A DNA stretch of 43,077 nt from Oscillospiraceae bacterium (GTDB lineage: Bacteria; Bacillota; Clostridia; Oscillospirales; Acutalibacteraceae): assembly GCA_015065585.1 (NCBI GenBank), contig SVQC01000012.1, positions 1 to 43,077 on the forward strand. The letters run 5' to 3'. Positions 39,463-43,077 of this stretch are shown in pieces (position 1 is the first letter of the stretch; each line of letters opens with the position of its first letter). The position numbers and the translations under genes are program-made. Under the pieces are notes generated by a model. That model was given only the letters and a program-made list of their open reading frames with translations, was not told the DNA's origin and did no database searches.

Positions 39463-39828
39463 TTAGCCGATTACACAGAGAAGAGTGCCGGTTTCAACGG
39501 TAGAGCCCTTCTGAACGTTAAGAGAAACGATTTTACCGTCAACACCGGCCATAATTTCGTTTTCCATTTTCATAGCCTCTAAAATCATGAGAACCTGTCC
39601 GGCTTTAACAGTATCGCCTACATTTACGTTAACGGCAAGAATGTTGCCGGGCATAGGGCTGTTAACCTCTTCACCGCTTACAGCGGGGGCAGCGGCGGGA
39701 GCGGGTGCAGCAGCGGGTGCAGGAGTAGCAGCAGGAGCAGCAACGGGAGCAGAAGCCTCATCACCGTCAACAACTTCTAAAGTGATTTCGTACATAGTAC
39801 CGTTTACATTAACATTATACTTTTTCAT
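39463..39828 (-). CDS. Biotin carrier protein of the decarboxylase
   Basis: Protein of 121 residues. Its N-terminal ~25 residues are charged, followed by an Ala/Pro-rich flexible linker (about 28-50) and a biotinyl domain with EAMKMEN, in which K87 carries biotin. It shuttles CO2 from OadA to OadB. Encoded separately, it lies 23 bases before oadB and 33 bases after oadG, in one operon. Confidence 0.93.
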   Translation of the reverse strand: MKKYNVNVNGTMYEITLEVVDGDEASAPVAAPAATPAPAAAPAPAAAPAVSGEEVNSPMPGNILAVNVNVGDTVKAGQVLMILEAMKMENEIMAGVDGKIVSLNVQKGSTVETGTLLCVIG

Positions 39829-39861
39829 TTTTAGTCAACCTTTCGTTAAATAGAAATAATT

Positions 39862-40131
39862 TTAAAGTTTTTTGAAAGATAAAATTCTAAGCTTTGAAAC
39901 TTCTGTTCCAAGTTCTTCTGCAATTGCGCAGGAAACAGCGGCAATCATACGCTGTCTGTCGGGAATTTCATTAGCTTCCTCTGTGGAAACAGTTTCTTCG
40001 GCTTTCTTTGCAGGTTTCTTATCAGTAAGCCGTATGATACCACTAACTATAGTACATACAATTATGATGCAAATCAGACTTACAAATACGGTGCCTATGC
40101 CCATTAAGCACACGAATACTGTATCGCTCAT
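39862..40131 (-). CDS. oadG: Na+-pump decarboxylase gamma subunit (OadG family)
   Basis: Protein of 89 residues. One N-terminal membrane helix (about 5-34, VCLMGIGTVFVSLICIIIV) is followed by a Lys/Glu-rich cytoplasmic tail. The GxGxVFxxL pattern is that of OadG, which assembles the alpha and beta subunits. The ribosome binding site is TAGGAGG. It is the first gene of the oad operon. Confidence 0.85.
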   Translation of the reverse strand: MSDTVFVCLMGIGTVFVSLICIIIVCTIVSGIIRLTDKKPAKKAEETVSTEEANEIPDRQRMIAAVSCAIAEELGTEVSKLRILSFKKL

Positions 40132-40204
40132 ATCTTGTAACCTCCTAAATTAATATTTTAAGTTAAATAATTTATCTAAAATCAGATACAAATTAACCCA
40201 TATT

Positions 40205-40233
40205 ATTATACTAAAAATATCCATAAGAAACAA
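40205..40233 (-). promoter_or_regulatory. Putative promoter of the oad operon
   Basis: On the minus strand TTGTTT, 17 bases, TATAAT, about 75 bases before oadG. The -35 is poor. The remaining AT-rich stretch 40234-40358 shows no gene. Confidence 0.5.
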
Positions 40234-40358
40234 TAGAAAATTTCATTACTTTTAAAATTTATAAAAGTTACTCAAAAAATCAAATAAAAACAGTTATTTT
40301 ATTAACAAATTAACCACTGTATTTTATTTTTTCTGAAAACTTACGGTATATACAGAAT

Positions 40359-40381
40359 GACCGGCTTATATTAAGCCGGTC
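40359..40381 (-). terminator. Hairpin overlapping the feoB stop codon
   Basis: Perfect 10-bp stem GACCGGCTTA / TAAGCCGGTC with a TAT loop. It includes the last codons of feoB, and no strong T-run follows, so it may act in 3' end stability rather than termination. Confidence 0.5.
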
Positions 40382-42147
40382 AACGTAATTTTAAAAAGAT
40401 TTATCAGTATACATAAAATGATTCCTGCTGAAAGGGGGATAAGGATTGCTAAAAGAGTATATTTTATGCTTTGTGTTTCCTTTTTTACGGTCAAAAGGGT
40501 AGTAGCGCAGGGCCAATGGAAAAGGGTAAATATGCACATACTAAAGGCAGTAAAAGCATCAAATCCGTGGATAAATAAAATATGCTGCATATCCTCTGCA
40601 CTGAAAGCACCGAGCGTAGAGCAGGAGGTGTATATCATTATAGCTATAGGTAGCACGATTTCATTAGCAGGAGAGCCTAAAATAAAGGCTGCGAGGATAA
40701 CGCCGTCCATACATAACAGACTGCCCAAAGGGTCCAAAAAATTTGCAAGATGATTTATTAAAGTGCTACCGCCAAACGTAATATTTTGCGTAAGCCAAAG
40801 CACAGCTCCTGCGGGAATGCTGACAGCGACGGCTCTGGCCAAAATGAGCAGCGTTTTATTGAAAAATGAATCGAAAAGTATTTTTAAAACGGGTGGAGAT
40901 TTATAGGAAGGCAGTTCAATTTTAAGGCTGACTTTTTTGCCGCTTATTGTTTTATTTAGTATAAATGTTACGGCAAAGGTTACCGTTACCGCTAAAACTA
41001 TTAAAGCTGTAAGAAGCAGGGAACTTAAAAATGAATTTCGCCGTCCTCCAAGTATTATTCCAATAAGCAGAATAAGTGTAGGAAATCTTCCGTTACAGGG
41101 TATAAAGCTGTTTGTCAGTATGGAAATATTCTGAGCTTTTTTTGTAGGCATTATTCTGCAACCGGTAACTCCTACTGCGTTACAGCCAAGTCCCATACAC
41201 ATTGTAAGAGCTTGTTTTCCGTTACTTCCCGATTTTTTAAAGGGTTTATCTAAATTATAAGCAATTCGGGGAAGAAAACCGCTTTCTTCAAGTAAGCTGA
41301 ACAGCGGGAAGAATACCGCCATAGGAACAAACATTACCGAAACTACCTGAGACAAAACTTCGTAAGCACCATCAATTAAAATTCCCGTAATAACGGACGG
41401 CATATTAATAATATCAAAAAGGGAGCGTATTTTTTCGCCTAAAAAATACAGAAATTTGCCTATATAAACTGAAGGCAGATTTGCGGCGCTAATGGTTATC
41501 CATAAAAGAACCGCCAAAAAAATAAGCATAACGGGAAGGGCAGTAAATTTTCCGCAAAAAATCTTGTCTAAAGCCCTATCTCTCTTTGCAAGGTCTTTAT
41601 TCGTGTAGGTTATAAAACCTAAAATCTCTGATTTTTTTATATTTTTTATAATTCCTTTGCTTTTTTCGTCTTTTAAAAGGGCGTTTTTTACTTCCTTTGC
41701 ACTTTTTCGAGCAGAGCAAAATATAATAGGAATATTAAGAAATTTTTCCATCCCCGCTACGTCTATGTTAATGCTTCTTCGTTTTGCCTCGTCCGCCATA
41801 TTTATGCATAAGATACAGTTTTTACATATACTTATTATTTCAAGTGCAAGATGTATGCTTTTGTGCATATTAGTAGCGTCACATACAATAATAACGGTAT
41901 CATAAGCACCGGATAAAAGGAAATCCTTGGCGATTTTTTCTTCTGGAGATTTGAAATTCAACGAGTAAATGCCCGGCAAATCTATAATGTGAAATATTTT
42001 ATTTTCGGCTTTATAAATGCCTTTGGCTATTTCAACGGTTTTGCCCTCCCAGTTTCCCGTATGGTCGTGCTTGCCTGTAAGTTTATTAAAAAGGGTGGTT
42101 TTTCCCACATTGGGATTACCCATAAGAACTACTGTGCTGTGTTCCAT
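40366..42147 (-). CDS. feoB: FeoB-family ferrous iron transporter, short and divergent
   Basis: Protein of 593 residues. The GTPase domain has G1 GNPNVGKTT (10-18), G2 NWEGKTVE with T37, G3 DLPG (56-59) and G4 NMAD (116-119). The membrane part has both Gate repeats, with LEESGFLPRIAY, MGLGCNAVGVTGCRI and NSFIPCNGRFP. It is shorter than the ~770-residue E. coli protein, having a reduced C-terminus, and the CNGRFP segment differs from the common CxARLP. No feoA lies beside it. It sits between two Na+-pump gene groups on the same strand, and its iron specificity is inferred from the family. Confidence 0.85.
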   Translation of the reverse strand: MEHSTVVLMGNPNVGKTTLFNKLTGKHDHTGNWEGKTVEIAKGIYKAENKIFHIIDLPGIYSLNFKSPEEKIAKDFLLSGAYDTVIIVCDATNMHKSIHLALEIISICKNCILCINMADEAKRRSINIDVAGMEKFLNIPIIFCSARKSAKEVKNALLKDEKSKGIIKNIKKSEILGFITYTNKDLAKRDRALDKIFCGKFTALPVMLIFLAVLLWITISAANLPSVYIGKFLYFLGEKIRSLFDIINMPSVITGILIDGAYEVLSQVVSVMFVPMAVFFPLFSLLEESGFLPRIAYNLDKPFKKSGSNGKQALTMCMGLGCNAVGVTGCRIMPTKKAQNISILTNSFIPCNGRFPTLILLIGIILGGRRNSFLSSLLLTALIVLAVTVTFAVTFILNKTISGKKVSLKIELPSYKSPPVLKILFDSFFNKTLLILARAVAVSIPAGAVLWLTQNITFGGSTLINHLANFLDPLGSLLCMDGVILAAFILGSPANEIVLPIAIMIYTSCSTLGAFSAEDMQHILFIHGFDAFTAFSMCIFTLFHWPCATTLLTVKKETQSIKYTLLAILIPLSAGIILCILINLFKITLTGLI

Positions 42148-42218
42148 TTCGTCACTCTTTTCTGGTTTTAAGTGGAATAGTTCCTTTATATTTTATTCAG
42201 CAGAAAAAAGTGTGTGAA

Positions 42219-42252
42219 AAAGCGACTCTCCAATTTTTTGGAGAGTCGCTTT
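42219..42252 (-). terminator. Terminator after the small OadG-like gene
   Basis: Perfect 14-bp stem AAAGCGACTCTCCA / TGGAGAGTCGCTTT with a 6-base loop, 3 bases after the gene stop and followed by TTTTCACAC on the minus strand. It separates the upstream decarboxylase genes from feoB. Confidence 0.88.
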
Positions 42253-42255
42253 GAA

Positions 42256-42420
42256 TTACTTCTTATTATTAATATTATTGACTATTTTGTTTAAAACGGC
42301 CGTAACAAGAATTATGATTCCGATTACTATGAGTATAGCCAACATACCTTTGCCCATATATGGAAGATAATCTATAAATTGCTCAGGCTCGAATTTTTCA
42401 ATTAATTTTGCAAGTAACAT
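42256..42420 (-). CDS. OadG-related small membrane subunit
   Basis: Protein of 54 residues. It starts MLLAKLIEKFEPEQF, has YLPYMGKGMLAILIVIGIII leading into one membrane helix (about 25-45), and ends with a Lys/Asn-rich tail. The GxGM..IFIVIG pattern and position directly after an oadB paralogue fit the small OadG-related subunits found beside Na+-pump decarboxylases. The ribosome binding site is GGGAGG. It lies 13 bases after the stop of the oadB paralogue, so they form one transcript. Confidence 0.8.
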   Translation of the reverse strand: MLLAKLIEKFEPEQFIDYLPYMGKGMLAILIVIGIIILVTAVLNKIVNNINNKK

Positions 42421-42433
42421 AGCAGTACCTCCC

Positions 42434-43077
42434 TTAGCTAAAGAAGTTAAGTATCAGCGCGCCTGCAATAACAGAGGCAATCTGTCCCGATACGTTAACG
42501 CCTATAGAGTGCATAAGCAAGAAATTCTGAGGGTCTTCCTTAAGTCCCATTTTGTGAACGATACGTCCTGACATAGGGAAGGCAGAAATACCTGCGGCAC
42601 CAATCATAGGATTGATTTTTTCTTTCATAAACAGGTTTAAAAGTTTAGCAAAAAGTACACCGCCGGCGGTATCAACTATGAAAGCAACAAGACCAAGTCC
42701 TAAAATAAGAAGTGTATCAAGCTTTAAGAACTTTTCGGCAACCATCTGTGAAGCAACGCTTATGCCAAGGAATATGGTAATAAGGTTGGCTAGTACGTTC
42801 TGGGCAGTTTCGGAAAGGGAATCGAGAACTCCGCATTCTCTTATAAGATTACCGAACATAAGAGAACCGATAAGAGAAGCGGCAGAGGGAGCAATTACGC
42901 AGGCAATAATGGTAACGACAATTGGGAAGAGAATTTTTGTAGCCTTAGAAACGTTTGCGGGTTTATAGGGCATACGGATTAAACGTTCTTTCTTTGTCGT
43001 AAGGGCTTTTATAACTGGGGGCTGAATAATGGGAACCAGAGCCATATATGAATAAGCGGCAACCATTATAGCACCCT
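42434..43077 (-). CDS. Second Na+-translocating decarboxylase beta subunit, 3' part
   Basis: The window cuts this gene. At least 214 C-terminal residues are present and the frame runs open to the edge, reading ..[20 protein letters not shown]. Compared with oadB at 38081 it keeps [21 protein letters not shown] and a GAAGISAFPMSGRIVHKMG motif in place of [19 protein letters not shown]. It is clearly a paralogue, not a duplicate: identity is moderate. With the 54-residue subunit it probably belongs to another decarboxylase complex (for example methylmalonyl-CoA or glutaconyl-CoA type), whose carboxyltransferase would lie beyond the window. Confidence 0.88.
   Translation of the reverse strand, partial: GAIMVAAYSYMALVPIIQPPVIKALTTKKERLIRMPYKPANVSKATKILFPIVVTIIACVIAPSAASLIGSLMFGNLIRECGVLDSLSETAQNVLANLITIFLGISVASQMVAEKFLKLDTLLILGLGLVAFIVDTAGGVLFAKLLNLFMKEKINPMIGAAGISAFPMSGRIVHKMGLKEDPQNFLLMHSIGVNVSGQIASVIAGALILNFFS

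Overview
The window looks like chromosomal DNA of an anaerobic, low-GC Bacillota of class Clostridia (Oscillospirales-like by gene content). The signs are an FprA flavoprotein / desulfoferrodoxin / rubredoxin oxygen-defence operon, a biotin-dependent Na+-pumping oxaloacetate decarboxylase, PduL-type phosphotransacylase, ECF sigma factor with zinc-binding anti-sigma, strong GGAGG ribosome binding sites and many consensus sigma-A promoters. No tRNA, rRNA, CRISPR array, intact transposase or integrase gene was seen.

Layout. 1-411: an array of small hairpins joined by a constant 8-mer (AATATCAC / GTGATATT), then a terminator. 412-6267 (minus strand): aldose-epimerase-like protein, then a tight operon (quinone oxidoreductase, MBL hydrolase, epimerase, Gfo/Idh oxidoreductase). 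The upstream end of that operon is cut by a deletion scar at about 5190-5205 that joins the 3' part of a dehydrogenase to the 3' part of an AraC regulator. Next comes a class I dehydroquinase-like gene, divergent from an intact AraC regulator. 6439-11341 (plus): AraC, M14 carboxypeptidase, the oxygen-defence operon and an SGNH hydrolase. 11382-11680: a Dabb-domain gene with a 1-nt frameshift. 11870-14089: a CofE-like ligase and a GMP synthase that has only the ATP-PPase/dimerisation part.

14090-19630 is an accessory island at the 3' end of guaA. The last 12 bases of guaA (GAGTGGGAATAA) are repeated at 19427. Both copies are followed 57-59 bp later by a pair of TGAYAGCA motifs spaced 11 bp, the look of integrase arm sites. 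The island carries REP-like repeats, a double-hairpin repeat, unknown membrane and soluble proteins, a membrane-protein gene interrupted by a REP copy, an ECF sigma/anti-sigma/membrane-protein operon, and a 337-residue protein with a HEPN-like RNxxxH motif. Its right edge abuts a 5' stump of an MFS transporter gene. That stump faces a LacI regulator next to two cytoplasmic glycosidase-like genes (one GH127), so a sugar-uptake locus appears to have lost its transporter.

25168-36165 is ordinary chromosome: GtrA/GT2 pair, amidohydrolase, zinc-ribbon membrane protein, rplJ-rplL with an L10 leader, nagA, pduL-hemW-phosphatase, RluA-type synthase, RadC and an AlaX-type editing protein. 36217-36645 holds a second hairpin array, apparently downstream of oadA on its own transcript. 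36654-43077 (minus) holds oadG, a separate biotin carrier, oadB and oadA, preceded by a divergent FeoB, a 54-residue OadG-like small subunit and the 3' part of a second oadB paralogue running off the window.
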